Positions 21,963-34,750 of a DNA stretch of 64,000 bases are shown here, piece by piece (position 1 is the first letter of the stretch; each line of letters opens with the position of its first letter). This DNA comes from Tanytarsus gracilentus (taxonomy: Eukaryota; Arthropoda; Insecta; Diptera; Chironomidae). Position numbers and translations under genes: made by a program. The stretch lies in the NCBI GenBank assembly GCA_038502055.1, contig JAXRKN010000044.1, positions 11,615,501 to 11,679,500 on the forward strand. The letters are read 5' to 3'. The notes below the pieces were generated by a model. The model was not told the DNA's origin, made no database searches, and saw only the letters and a program-made list of their open reading frames with translations.

Positions 21963-24900
21963 TCTATTCATTAGTAGTGATAAAGAGACCTGTTGAGTGA
22001 TAAACAAAAAGCACTTTTGCCAATCACACAATCGATACGTGAATCCTCTCAGGAAAGTGAAACAATTGGTTTTTTTGAGTTGTTAACATTTTTAAAAAGA
22101 AATGAATTATTTTTAATTATTTTAATTTAATGCATAAATTAATTTTAAAAAATCAAAGATATAAAATTTTAAAATGTCTGGACTTGGATATGAGTCGCTG
22201 CATGTTATATATGAAAGTAAAAGAATACATAATGAAATATAATCAAAAAAAGTCTGCTTGTAAAATACTCAGAAATTTTCTCGTAATGTAACAATAGAGA
22301 GAAACGTTTTCTATACAGATCTCGAAAAAAATGGTACAAGGATTTTGTTCAGAATTTTTATTGCATTATAAAAAAAATTAATAGCAATTTTGTCTCTTCA
22401 TGATGCATCAAATGTTCATTTGCTTCCTTTTCAACTCACACGTGTGTAATAATTCATAGAGTTTCCATGTCATTTGTCATGGGATCTCCGGATCTCCCAC
22501 AGCAATCAATCCTTAATTACATTTGAAAAATTTTTCCCTTTAAAATCGCCATAACGACATTTCTTTGTAGGCAATGACACAGGCAGGCAATCCTCTGGAT
22601 ATTGCAACTGCGACCTCAATTTAAAAATGAGTTCAACGATTTTATAAGAAGGATTTGCAATAATTTTCTCGAACTTGAACTTTTTTCATCAGTTTAAGAA
22701 AAATTCATTGGAAAATTTTCGCTGGCCAGATGCCAAGAGAGAAAGTGAATTTTGCAAACATGTAAGAGTAATTGTTGAGAAATTAATCAAATGGCAATTC
22801 TTAATATATAAGTAAGTCGTGTACACAATGTGAGGAGGTAGAAAATGTTGCGCATAATAAAAATTCAATGACATTGAATAAGAAAGAAAGCCTCGTTCAT
22901 AAGCTTCCTTCGAATTTCACCCATTGAGAGTTATTCAATGATTGCCAATGTTTGTTTACCTAGATGGCTTCAAATTTTATTTTATTCATATCCCTTATTG
23001 CGTTGTGAAAATATTTAATGGGAAAATTCATATTAAACTTTTACTTTTTTTGCGTAATCAAAAAAAATCTTATAAGTGAGTAAATATAGAACAAGAAGAA
23101 GAGTTATAAAAGGAATTAAAAGTGCGGGGTAGAGAAAAATTTAGCATGGCTTTTAACACGTACACGTTTAATTTATTTTTAATTCTAGGTAAAACTTCGG
23201 AGCATAAATTTTAATATTTGTGTAAATTTTTTAATTGATTGAGCAGCATAAATTAAGTTTAATCCTTGGGTTTAATTCCTTTAACTTTTTAACTTTTTTC
23301 AAGAATTTTCAATCGCAACTTTCTTAAAATTTAACCCAAAAATTATTTTTGTATGTCTACAAAAATTCAAACTTTAACGGTAAATTTTTTGTGGTGTCTC
23401 TCAGTGATTAAAAATAAAAAACCTTAAAATATTAAAATTTTTAAGAAAAAAATGCCCTTAATAATTTAAAAACGTTTGATTAAAATTTTTTCTCATTACG
23501 TGCAGTTTTATCGAAAAAAAAACTTTTTTCCCTCATAACAGATTACAATGCATGGCCTCTCCAAAAATAATAAAGTTTTTTCCTTATATAAATTTGATGT
23601 TTATTTATGCGAGAAGCGAGTCTTTGTATGATAAGAGCGAATGCGAATGAGAACGAGTCTAACACTCTCTCTGTGTCCACAAAGAAAAATATTTTATATT
23701 TGTGTTTATATCGAGCTTATATACATATAGTGAGAAAATGTCAAGGATATGCTCGCATGGCAACAAAATTGCCGAAACATTGGCGAATATGACAAATTCC
23801 AATTAATTTGTAGATAAAAAAAGTTGAGAGGGAAAGTTTAAGCACTTATGATAGAGCACTCCAACACACACTAGATTGAAGTGGTCTGTTGACTTAAACC
23901 TTTTTCCTCAACTCTCTCAATTTGAACTTGGCAACGTTTATAATTTTTTGGACGAAACAAAATGAAAACAAACGCTTTTGTCGTTTTGTACTTTTATCAA
24001 TGGTCAATCTTATCATTAGCCACGCCGCGCAACAACCGTGAGGTGAATTTCGACAACAACTAAAAAGCAATGAAATAAAAAATTTTATGAGACAACGATG
24101 AGTTTTGCAAATTTTTTTCATCGAGCTGGTAAATTATGCAAATCGACAACACGAGCTTTTCCGTTAAAATGAAAAATTCAAGGCAAAAAACAATGATTTG
24201 GACCCTTTTGGCAGATATCGTGGATATTCCCTATGGCTCGTGTAAACATCCATCACAAACGCCTTCGCGCTTCTAGCAAAAAAAAATATCGTGATCTATT
24301 TTGTGAGTGTCAAGGGCAGTAATTTTTCATCCACACATGTGCGAGATTTTTTAAGCCGAAAAAATTATATTTAACAAAGGACGACACCTCTATCGAACTA
24401 AACTGAGTCTGATCATATTTTTTATTTCTTTAAATCTGCTTAAAAAATCAAGTTTCACATTATGATGTCAATGAAGTGCAATCACGAGCAAGTTTTTAAC
24501 ATAAAATCACCATCATTATTGAATATGAAAGTGTGAACACTAATCTGAGCATAAATTAGATCCGGAATGGAAGTTTATAATTCTAAAAAATAGCACAAAG
24601 ATTATTCAATAATCAAATTTTTTAAGATTAAAAAAAATCGTTAAATTTTTAAAAATAATTCCAAAAGCTCGATTTTAAATCTCAACTAAAACTTTTTTAG
24701 CAAAAAAACCAGATTCAACACGTGAACTAAAAGAAAATTAGCATAGGTTGCGACGTGATGCATAAATTACATGAAACGAGAAAGTTGAACAGATCCAGCG
24801 ACCATAAAATAAAACTGCACAAGCTGAAAGTTTCGCGCAGCACCAAACGAAAGTGAAAGAGAGAAAAAAAAATTGGGTCAATGAGTGATCTCTTTATATA

Positions 24901-26379
24901 AAATACAAATTCATGTAAAAGGAATAGCAATGACCGCTTTATGACCGAAAGAAAAAGTGAATGAAGAATCAGACTTTGGTTGCGTGATAAGCGTGCTGAT
25001 GATCATAAAAATAGACATTTCGTCTAAGAAGAGAAAAATATTCGTCACTTAGCAGAAAACACAACTTTGTGTACGAATGAGGTTCTCGATACAGTTCTCT
25101 CGTAAACAAAATATATAAACGTGGAAAAATTAGCATTTAAGTTTTAAAAATAAATTAAAGTTGAATTTGATTTTAGACAATTTAAGCTTGGCCATAATTT
25201 AATGCAGAAAAATAATAGTCACGACAGTTTATTTTCAAGCCCGATGGAAAATTACTCAATTTTTCCTTTGTACTAAAAATAAATTCAAACTTTTCTTTTA
25301 GTTTTTTGTTTTTATTTAACTCGAAGGTTTTGCATTATGACACTTTTTTATTATATACTTTTAATTCTTTGTTATTGTGGAGGTGTTTGATTGAGGAGAA
25401 GGTTAAGAAAAGAAAATCTAAAGCTGCACTTTTATGACTTTTTTGCAACGATTAAATTTTTCTTCTTATTTAATAATTTTTATAAGTAATAAATGGCGCA
25501 CAATTTCAATCATTCACATATTGTCAAATCATTTTTTTATCATTCGAATTGTCGCTTCCAACATTTAGTTCCGAAAAAAATGTGTTTTGAACTTGACAAC
25601 AACAAAAATGAAAAATTCCATTTTACATGACGACGACAGCACACCGAGTGTAGTACACTTTTTTATAAATATAGACACAACTGCCTGCTTTTCATCTTCA
25701 TTGAATTCTCCTAAACATTTTAAAGTTTTTTCTTTTCATTTTATCTTTATTTCAAATAATTAATAATATTATCATTTCACATTTATTCACTTTTCAAACT
25801 TGTTGCTTAAAAATAAATTCTTCTTTCGTATACTCAATCACGTCTTTTATGTTAGGCGTCTCTTTCTTAATATCAAAGGAGATTTTCTCAAAAATGCACT
25901 CGAAAAATTAGATTTATATTTTCTTATGATGTCTTTTAGACGATAAAGATATCTCAAATTGCAATTACTTCATTAAAGCTTAATTTTTAAAAATTGCAAA
26001 AAATTACACTTCTTTCAAATATTTAAGAAACCGTTAAATTTTTAATTTTTTAAAAAAATTACTTAGACACAAAATAAAAAATCCCTGATTATTTACGCGC
26101 CAAAGTGACCTCTAATGATTTCCTTGTCATTCACTGTAAAAAAAAATTAATTTCCCGTGAAACAAACCGAGTGTGAAAAAAAAATCGAGAGCAAATAGAA
26201 AAGAAATTTAATTTCTCAGATATGAAAGTTTTTTCTGTGTGGGTGCGAGTAGTTAATTAAGTAACAAAAAAATGCAGTTTTTAATTTTAAAAAATTATTC
26301 AAAAAACTTTTAACAAAAAAAATGCACAAAAAATATTTTGAAATTTAAGTTCTCAATCACATTTAAAAATTATTGTTTC

Positions 26380-27836
26380 TTATTCAATCAAACATGTTGT
26401 GAGAATGGCGTTGCAAACGCTATATGGATCCATATTTGAAGCTGGCCGACGATCCTCCAAATAACCTTTGCCGGCATTCGCAACACCGCGTGGTATTCTC
26501 ACGCTGGAGCTACGATCAGCGACACCCCATGAGAATTTGTCAATTGACGAGGTTTCGAGGCGTCCACATAAACGTCTCTCGTTGTCTTTGCCACCGCTTG
26601 GATCGTAGGCTTTGATGTGTTTGGCATGTTGCTTTGCGAGTTTTTCGATCGCCGCCTCGATAGCTTTAATACCGCCTTCATCGCGCATCGCCTTTGTGGA
26701 GAAGTTTGTGTGACCACCTGTTGAACATAATTTAATAAATCACAAAAATTCAAATGAAATCGTTGTAAACTTACCAGCACCATTCCAATTTCCCTCCATT
26801 GGCTTTGGATCGAATGTAACGACAACGCCAAATTCTTCAGCTATGCGCCACAAAATGTAACGCGAGATCCAAAGATCATCGGCCGCTTTCATACCAAGAC
26901 TCGGGCCGACTTGATATTCCCACTGAGCAGGCATGACTTCTGCATTTGTTCCTGCAAATTCAACTCCTGCGTAGAGGCAAGCGAGAGCGTGTGCTTCAAC
27001 GATGTCGCGACCAACAACCTTTTCGGCACCAGCTGCACAATAGTATGGCCCTTGTGGACCGGGAAAACCATTCGAAGGCCATCCCAATGGACGTCCATCA
27101 ACGTCTAAGAATGTATATTCCTAGGTAGAAAAAAAATAATAATTTATTCTCAGAAAGTTAAAAGTCCAATTTTTATGGCCTTGACCATGAAAACGGAACC
27201 GCCTTTAAAGTCAAAGCTAAAGATTAAATTGCTCAAATTTATTTACCTGTTCAATACCGAACCACGGGTCGACATCTTTCGTCTTATCAATTGCAGCTTG
27301 CATGTGGAAACGAAAATTTGACTCGCATGGTGAGCCGTCAGGTTTGTATGTGTCGCAGAGTACAATCACATCATTAGGACCGGCCTTGAATGGATCCTTA
27401 TACAGTACACGTGGCACTAATCTAATATCAGAATTTCCACCCTGAGCTTGATATGTGGAGCTGCCATCGTACTGCCAATCTGGACAGTCTTCGGGCTGCT
27501 CAGGAATTTTTTTCAATACACGATCCTTCAATCTCACATTTTGACCCGTGCCATCAATCCAGACGTATGTTGCCTGTTTATAGAAATTTTTATTAATAAA
27601 AAAAAAGTAATACTTTTATTTAAATTTTACTGAGCTGCGAGAGAGAGCATCCATACCTGAACATTTTTAGCCGTGTCATACTGCAATCGCGTGTAACGAT
27701 TCAGGAGATTTTTATTGAGTTGTGCATTTGGCGAGTCACGAAGGAAATTCGATGCGACAGCAGTGGTGCTGAGTCTGCGCGAGAATCCAGCAGACAGCTC
27801 TTTACTAATCAATACACCCAAACATCTTAGAGCCAT
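26380..27836 (-). CDS. Gs1: Glutamine synthetase, mitochondrial type (Gs1)
   Basis: Four exons on the minus strand: 27836-27657, 27573-27247, 27120-26775 and 26717-26380. All are GT-AG and in phase, giving 396 aa. Residues 1-30 (LSAGFSRRLSTTAVASNF) are basic and Ser/Thr-rich without acidic residues, a mitochondrial presequence. The catalytic chain shows WQYDGSSTYQA, WFGIEQEYTFLDVDGRPLGW, GPYYCAAGAEKVVGRDI, EVMPAQWEYQVGP, FDPKPMEGNWNGAGGHTNFS and GYLEDRRPASNMDPY, i.e. the substrate, ATP and metal sites of GSII. The enzyme makes glutamine from glutamate, ammonia and ATP; flies have a mitochondrial and a cytosolic isoform. Oddity: where vertebrate GS has G-x-HETS, this has GRLETSS, so the vertebrate metal-binding His is Leu. 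I believe fly enzymes share this. Confidence 0.96.
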
Positions 27837-28439
27837 GTTTTCATAATATTTTTAATCACCTCACGATTAATGAATTATTTTCACACACAAAATTTTGACA
27901 CAACACCGGGGTCAAAAGAACTTTTTATCTATGATATATTTTTTTATCAATTTATATTTTTTTGTCCTACTTCAGTTGTTACAACATTCCCGTGGTTGTC
28001 TGTAAAATATTATTTTCTCTTTTCTGTGTAAATTGAACCGAATGGCTCGAGAGTTAAGCTTGAAATAAGCGAAATAGGGAGGCAGCACTCAATTTCTCAA
28101 CCACGCACGTTATGTTATCTAGGAGTGTATAAAAAATTAAAATAAATTTAAAACGTGTTTAAAAGCTTCTTGCTTCTATCGAACTACAAAAGCGAATGGA
28201 GAATGGGAAAAATAAAATGTGTGAAGAAAAATTTCCTTTACGTTTCTTCTCCGCTCTCCGCTCTCCCCACAAAAGTCGAGTATGTAAACACTCTCTCGGC
28301 ACTATTTTGCTATTCACTTTAGTGAATGTGTGCGATTTTGTGAACTCTTTAGATTTTTATACTCATATGTGTTGTAGTGACCACGCCGCTGCTGAAAGTC
28401 AGGAAATATCATATAAAAGACGGAACGAACTTTAACACG
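27837..28439. other. Spacer between Gs1 start and LTR element
   Basis: Contains the Gs1 upstream region. A TATAAAAG at 28414 (plus) lies near the outer edge of the retroelement and may belong to its LTR in antisense or to flanking DNA. The outer end of the LTR could not be fixed, so part of this interval may be LTR. Confidence 0.4.
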
Positions 28440-28538
28440 TCTTCTTTATTCTCCGTTCAAGTTCAAACTAAACTCTCCACAATCATAATCCGATAATCCG
28501 AACGCTGGGCTCGATCCGTCACTTTCGTCATCCCAACA
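28440..28538 (-). repeat. 3' LTR start of an LTR retrotransposon (outer limit uncertain)
   Basis: Read on the minus strand, a purine tract AGGGGAAGG is followed at once by TGTTGGGATGACG. A polypurine tract abutting TG is the hallmark of a 3' LTR start. An AATAAA (plus 28447-28452) lies about 90 bases into it. I found no second copy of this LTR on the far side, so the outer end and length are not determined. Confidence 0.65.
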
Positions 28539-28539
28539 C

Positions 28540-30299
28540 CTTCCCCTAGCAACTAAAAATAAAAGAAAGTTATTAAAATAAATTATATTTTACCACGGCT
28601 ATTAGTTGTTCTTCTCCTTTCTTCCCTTGCATATTTTTTTTAATTAGACAGGGGCTCTTCCTGCCATGATCCGCTAGATTCTATTGCCAATTGCACGTAC
28701 TTTTGATTCGGTTTAGGGGCTTGATTTGATCGTCGTTGTACGGGATCTTCTACTGTTACCTTCTGATTATTTGTTTCTCCCAAGCTGACATCCTTTCCGC
28801 TTGCTTCAGTTCCATCAAAATTCCATCTTTTTCACGAACCTCCTCTGTCTCGACCTGACGTCGCACGTCTTCTCTTTTGTCTGGAAGTAGCCATCGGCTG
28901 GCTTAGCTCACATATGCTTCTAGTTTTTGCTTGTTTGATCTCTTTGTTATTAGTTTTGCGTTTTCTAGATAACCTTCTGCTGTCAACGCTCTTAAGATTC
29001 CTTTATTCTGTTTGGTTCTCATTTGGAGCCAAAAGGTTGATGTTAAGGTCCTTGCTCTTGCAATCGATCTCTCTTCCTCTTAAAGGTGGTCCATTTAGTA
29101 GAATGTTGGGTTTCCATAAGACTTAAACGCTTCCGCCCAACATTTTATGACTGCCTCGGCTGTTTTGTTTTTGTAAATATAAAAAGGTGTGATAATCAAG
29201 AGGTGGTATTTGTAAATTTAAGAAGGAATATAGGTTGCTGCATCTTTATGGTGTTAGGCTGCGTTCGTTAGTGGTTGGTGCCTTTGTTTGCCTGGTGAGC
29301 CTCGACACTCTGCCACCCACTTTTCAACATCCCTGTCCATTCCTGGCCACCAAGCTTTTGCTCTTAGAGTCCATTTCATTGTGTTTAGGTGCCTTGTGAG
29401 CTTTGAGCGCCTCTTTCCGTAAACTAGCGGGTAACAATGTCTTGTCACCTTTCCAAATTCTTCCATCGACCTCATAAAGTTCTCTCATGACCGAGTCAAA
29501 CATTTTTAACGATTCATCGTTTTGGCCAAACTTGATTCGTTCGCCCAATTTTTCAACGTTTCATCCTTTAACGTTTCTTCTAGTACACGTTCATGAGTAA
29601 TCGCTCCATATTCCACTTCTCTTTCCCAATTTCCTTGTTGTGGGTTTGTGTTTTTTTTTGCTAGGTGGCTGTTTTTTGCTTTTTTTGCCTTTTGTGGTGG
29701 TTGTTTTTTGCTTTTTGTTTCTTGGCTTTTTTTTTTGGTGGTTTGTTGTTTTGTTGTTTATGCTTTGTTTTTTTTTTTCGTTTTTGTGGTTTGGGGTGGT
29801 TTTCTGTCTCTTTTTTTGCTTTGGTGTTGCTGTTCTCTTTGCTGCGGCGTAAACCACTCGCTTTTGCCGGTCTTGCTTCTTCTGTGTCATGTTTTTGGTT
29901 GTGAATCGTCCTCTCGTCCCTCTTTTTTGTTTGTTCTTTTGTCTTTTCTTTTTTTTTGTTTGGTTTCTTTTTGTCTTTGGTTTTCTGTTTTTGTTCTTGT
30001 TTTGTTGGTTCTTTTGTCGGTTGTCTCTTTTGTCTTTGGTTTTTCTTTTGGCTCTCCTCCTTGTCTTTGGTTTCTCCTTCCTTTGGTTTTTGTTTGGTTT
30101 TCCTTGGTCTTTTCGCTTTCTTTTCCTCTCTCTCGTTCTCTCCTCTTTTCTTGCCTTTTGGTCTCTTTGTCTCGTCCTCTTCCTCTCCTTCTCTTAAGTT
30201 TTCTCGCCTTTCTTCGCGTTCTTCCCGCTTCCTATTCCTTCCCTGGGGGTGTGCGGGTGTATTATAAGCATTAACTCCTTTTCTAAGTAATCTCTCCAT
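28540..30299 (-). mobile_element. Decayed Ty3/gypsy-like LTR retrotransposon, 5'-truncated
   Basis: Minus strand, from the inner end outward. An integrase N-terminal zinc-binding remnant sits at about 29560-29254, in two frames and with stops: fragments DGRIWKGDKTLLPASLRKEA and AKAWWPGMDRDVEKWVAEC are the H2C2 region. A pol C-terminal tail around 28800-28650 reads VQRRSNQAPKPNQKYVQL, the basic end common to pol polyproteins. Polypurine tract and LTR follow. Reverse transcriptase, protease and gag were not found; they are missing or unreadable. Between the integrase piece and 30299 sits a lysine-rich low-complexity stretch (separate entry). The element is dead. Confidence 0.75.
29640..30240 (-). 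repeat. Thymine-poor, Lys/Arg/Glu-rich low-complexity stretch
   Basis: For about 600 bases the plus strand contains almost no A; it is T/C/G only, with TTTTTGG and CTCTTTT blocks. Consequently five of six frames stay open by chance. The minus-strand 212-codon frame translates to KKKTKHKQQNN-type repeats. I regard this as a compositional tract in the retroelement, not a confident protein. Confidence 0.7.
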
Positions 30300-30454
30300 A
30301 TATCGTCCCGCTGGCTGTCTCCTTCCATGTGTGTTTAATTTTTTGTTATTATTGGAATTTGCGAATGAATTCTAAAATTTCCGGGGGCTAGTATTATTTT
30401 TTAAAAATAAAATTAAAGAATTAAAATATAAATTAAATTAATTTTATTTTTTTA

Positions 30455-30830
30455 GAAAAAAATATGTTGTTTGCTTGGTGGGGTTGTGGCCCGATAAGGC
30501 GGCTGCGGATTCGTGTGAGCCTTAAATCCATGCCTGCTGCCCAGTCTAACTGGCGGCCGCATCATGCTGGGGAAAACGCGCTTCTGGCTCGCTCCGTAAT
30601 CTATGCTGGCCCGAGGGGAAGGATTATAGCGCTGGTTGCTGGCTCTGCTCCGATCTGCATGTCTCATTTTTGCGCAAAATCATCGTGTCGATGCTATACT
30701 GTCCCTTCATGGTGAGCTCCTCTGGCCCTCTGCTCTCCCCCAAATTTAAACTCCTGGGCGCAAGGCCGCCTGATTGGAGCCAACCAGCTCGCTACCCAGA
30801 GCAAACATTCCGGTTTATCTAACTTTTATC
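30455..30830. other. GC-rich block of unknown origin
   Basis: About 375 bases clearly richer in G+C than the surroundings, with abrupt AT-rich borders on both sides (GGCGGCCGCATCATGC, GGGCGCAAGGCCGCC inside). A 71-codon minus-strand frame exists but is not recognisable. Probably a fragment of another mobile element or a foreign insertion. Confidence 0.5.
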
Positions 30831-33800
30831 TTTCTTATTAATAAAAAATTAAAAATATAAATGGTATTAAAAATATAAAAATATAAATTGATTTTTATAT
30901 ACCCAAAAATTTATATCCAAGTCGTCCGCCCCCTGCAATTATCGGAGAGAACTCTGTAAAAGGGCACCTTGATGAACTTTCGTCACACTTTAAAATAGAA
31001 CAAAATAAAATTTAACGGAAATTTTAAATATAAATTATTAAAAATTAATTTCATTGTGCCTCTAAACCTTTAAAATATCCATCATCAAATCAACAAGTTC
31101 AAATGAGTGTCTTTGTCCTCTAAAATCTCGGCCAGCGTACATCGTCAAAGAAAATTTTGTTTATCCTCTGAAAAGAATTTAATGAACTCGGCGAATGCCA
31201 CAATCGATCGTAGACACAAAAATCATGTGAAAGTATTAATATTTAATGGCTAAGTCAATCTTGTTCTTATAAACATTTAAAAGCGGGTCATTAATTGGCT
31301 CATAAATTATTAAAGCGTGGTCAAATGACTAACAAATTCACACTTGAAACAGCTGATTTGTTCATTACTAATTCGAGGCAGGCTAAAGTTCTCTCTTCGC
31401 TCTCATCGTGCCCACACACACACACACACACACGTGTGCACACAAAAATAAATATTCGAAAAGCAATGAGAAAAAATTATTTTTTGGTGAATTAAAAATT
31501 AGTTGTTTGACTTTTTTATATCGAAAGGTGCAAGAGGTGATTAAATTTTGATTATCTTTGAAAAATGTTCCTTTGTGATGCTTTTTTAGATATTGTATTT
31601 GTTTAGTTTTTAAAAATCTTTAGAAGCGAGATTTAAACTTAAAATAAATTTTTAAAATTTTTTTCAAATTTTAACGTAAATATTTTTCTGTGTCCATATG
31701 AGGCAGATTTCACATTAAATTGTAGAGTAAATTAATTAAAAGTAATCGTCCAAATAAGTGTAATTAAAATCTTTTTTATAACCCCTCTCAATTTTATCGA
31801 TAGTAAAAAATTTAACTTCTTTTAACTTGAAATTATCAAACTATGACAATAAGAAACTTCTTCAGTGTTCAAAAGTGGTTTTGATAGTTTTTATCAATTA
31901 CTCAATTAAACTCCTATCAACCTACTTTAAAACTCATGTCTTCTTTTTTATCTGTAAGTCTGTACATGCTTTAAAAACCTTCAGATCGAAAATACTTTAA
32001 AAATCACTCAAACAAAATAAAAAAGAATTATGTCAACGACATTTTAATCGCTTATTACGCACATTGGCAATAATACAAAAAAAATGAAAACAATAGATAA
32101 CAATAATCGTGATGCAATGACGAAATTCCACATTATTAATTTGATAATGTGAATTATCAGTAAAAAGTTATTTTCTTCGAAACCTCTTTAAAAGTTTTGG
32201 TTGAGTTAGCAGAGATTGTTTTTAACTGAAGTCAGTCAATGCATGCCAAAATATTTTTTTCATAAATAAGCAGAAAAATATTTTTCGAAAGTAATTCGAG
32301 TGAAAATAATTTTTAAATAAATTTTCATACAATTAAAATTATGTTGGCTGTCAAAGGAATTTCGATCGACGAAATTTTTAAATAACTCCCTTCAATAATC
32401 ATTTCATGCCACATTTGGGCTGTTTTTATTACTCATTTAGCAGTTCATAAAATTTTTATTCGACTCTTGTTTTTTATGATTTTTAAATTAAACTGACAAT
32501 CACCAAGTGTGGTCGCAGTGATTCGTTGAACTTTATGATGATAAGAAATTCTTTGATAAGATTCATGATTTCAGGAGGTCAAATAAGAATTTTGCCATGA
32601 CATTTATTAGAATCGAATTAAATGTTAAAAAATTCACAAGAAAAAAATGAAGTTAAACAAAAACCGGAATTGAAAGAAAAATTTATGGACACAGTTCTTT
32701 AGATTCTTAATGATTTAAGTGTGAGTTATTTGTTGTCAGATGTAAAAAGTTGTTTTGAACGCGTTTTAGTGGATAAGAATTTTTTAAAAACATAAAAAAA
32801 GTTTAAATTCTTTCTCAAATTTTTTGAATACTAAATTGTTGTGTGGTTATCAAAAGTTTTATGGAAAAGTATCAATAACCTTTTTTGAAAACAGAAAAAT
32901 TTAAATTTTAAATTATCAAAAATGAAAAATGATCTCAAGAATTTTTCTCTTGAAAAAATACTTTCCTCTTCCCATGAAACCTTCGGTGCTGTAATTTATT
33001 GAGTCGGACAACCTTGACTTCAAATTCCAATGATTTAAAGTCACATCATCATCATCATCATCGATGTGTTCGAGCTTTAAATTACCAGTAAGCCTTATCC
33101 TTGAGAACAATGGCTCAATGAGCCGAGAGAAAAATGACTAAAGTAAACAGCGAAGGTTCGATTTAATTCCAGGGAAAAACTGAAGAGCGCAAATAAAAGC
33201 TCATGTTGACATTCTACAGCTACATTGCGAGTCAAAGCAAATATTGTTGAAAAAATTTCCATCCGCGAGGCATTAAAAGTTTTTATTGTAGTTGAGAATT
33301 AAAGTTTGAATAATAGATTTAAATTTTTTAAATTAATTTTTCAAGAAATTTAATTTATTTTCATGTTGGTGCTAAAAAAATCACGGAAAAGTTTTTTTTA
33401 TATTTTTTAAAAATTTATATTTTCATTTTTAAAAAAGCTTCTTTCCCAAAATTTCTTCTTTTTTCGTCAAAGTAAAGTTTTCATCATCCATCAAAAATTT
33501 TGAACAAGATACAAAGTAATTTTACTCAATGAAGCAATGTCCTTCGATTTAGGTCGAAATAACAATTGAAGAATAACAAAAAGATTTGATATTAAACGAT
33601 GATTTGACATTTTTTTCCTCGGCGATGATTTATTGGGAGATTTTACAAATTGACTCTTTTGTGCCTTTAAGCAGAATCATTCAGTCACTTTTTGACGAAG
33701 GGTTTCGTGACCCACATTTTACACACGAAAAGCATAAAAAAAGGAAGTGTGGAAATGACATTAGTCTAGATTAGCGTCAGTAGTGATTTTTTTAAGGATG

Positions 33801-34500
33801 TGCCTTAAAAGTTCACCGACTGCTCTACATAAACACGCAAAAGCGAGAGATGGATCGCAGGTAATCTTTTATGATGGGATTTGGTCACTGGGACAAATTT
33901 TGTGTGTGAGTTTTGTAATGAGTTTAACCTAGTGGGAAGTTTTGGTATAAATGTGGCTGACATCATAATAAAATGAACCTTTTTTGGTTAGTTTTAATGA
34001 AGTTTGACTAATGGTCCATCAGTTGATGACATTAATTTAAGGGATTATTTTTGAAGGATTCTCTTGAATTTTTGGGATTTTCAAACGAACAAATTTCAAA
34101 AACTTCCAAAAATGCTGAATTTTAAATAATTAAAAATTATTTTCAATCTTTATTGTGAAGAAAAGTTTTAATGCGATTATAAATTTAATCATGTCTAGAA
34201 ATTTCCCAAACCAATTTACAAAATTAAGAAGATAATTTTTAAGCAAAGCTCGCATAAGGAAAAAAACATTTTACAACCGTCTAGCAGCTTCTGATATAAT
34301 CCTGAGCATATTAATAAAAGGTTATGGCAACCAGATAACATTTTAAATGTCAGGGCATTCTAAAACTGTCTTTCTATCGTAAGTTTAACTTCTGTCGACA
34401 GAATTTATGTCGAGGTAAGAAAGAAATTTATCAGGAACTCTATAAATATGCAAAGACAATAAGTTCTCGAGAAAAATTATTAGAGTATCCCGTTGCTATA
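30831..34500. other. Non-coding AT-rich spacer
   Basis: I find no gene. There is a CA microsatellite at 31415-31434. Open frames are short and mostly start at non-ATG codons. Confidence 0.5.
31415..31434 (+). repeat. CA dinucleotide microsatellite
   Basis: About nine to ten consecutive CA units followed by CGTGTGCACACA. Confidence 0.9.
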
Positions 34501-34750
34501 AAAAAATGTTTCAAAACCCACTCGTAGTGTTCCCCTTCTGGCTTTCCCAAATTTATTATATTTTGGCTTCACTGGTAATAGATTAAAATGGGCTAATCTA
34601 GACCCTCAGAGCTATCATCTAGCGAAAATTCGAAGTCTCTAGCTGGTCCAGGAGCTGAGTTCTCGATGGGACGGACAGACAGACAGACATACGACGGAAT
34701 TACGAGCATATAATCGTTACCACACCTTGTGTGGGTTACGCTAAAAATTA
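34501..34750 (+). mobile_element. Dispersed repeat element A, copy 2 (internally deleted)
   Basis: It has the same left end (ATGTTTCAAAACCCAC) and right end (GTGGGTTACGCTAAAAAT) as the 3.9 kb copy. The shared phrases CTAGACCCT.AGAGCTA and GAAGTCTCTAGCTGGTCCAG and the GACAGACAGACA tract are also present. The internal tandem array is missing, leaving about 250 bases. Confidence 0.8.

Larger units (their letters stand above)
20079..26379. other. Long gene-poor spacer between RBM34 and Gs1
   Basis: About 6.3 kb of AT-rich DNA. It contains a CT microsatellite (20269-20290), one weak small ORF with an upstream TATA (21552-21737, listed) and a TATA/CAGTT pair at 21928-21960 (listed). Everything else I read is stop-rich in all frames or opens only at non-ATG codons. 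Distal exons or enhancers of neighbouring genes cannot be excluded. Confidence 0.45.

Noticed and set aside
29640..30274. Several overlapping frames of 70-212 codons on both strands
   Set aside because: The stretch nearly lacks one base, so stop codons are rare by composition; the translations are homopolymer-like and match no family.
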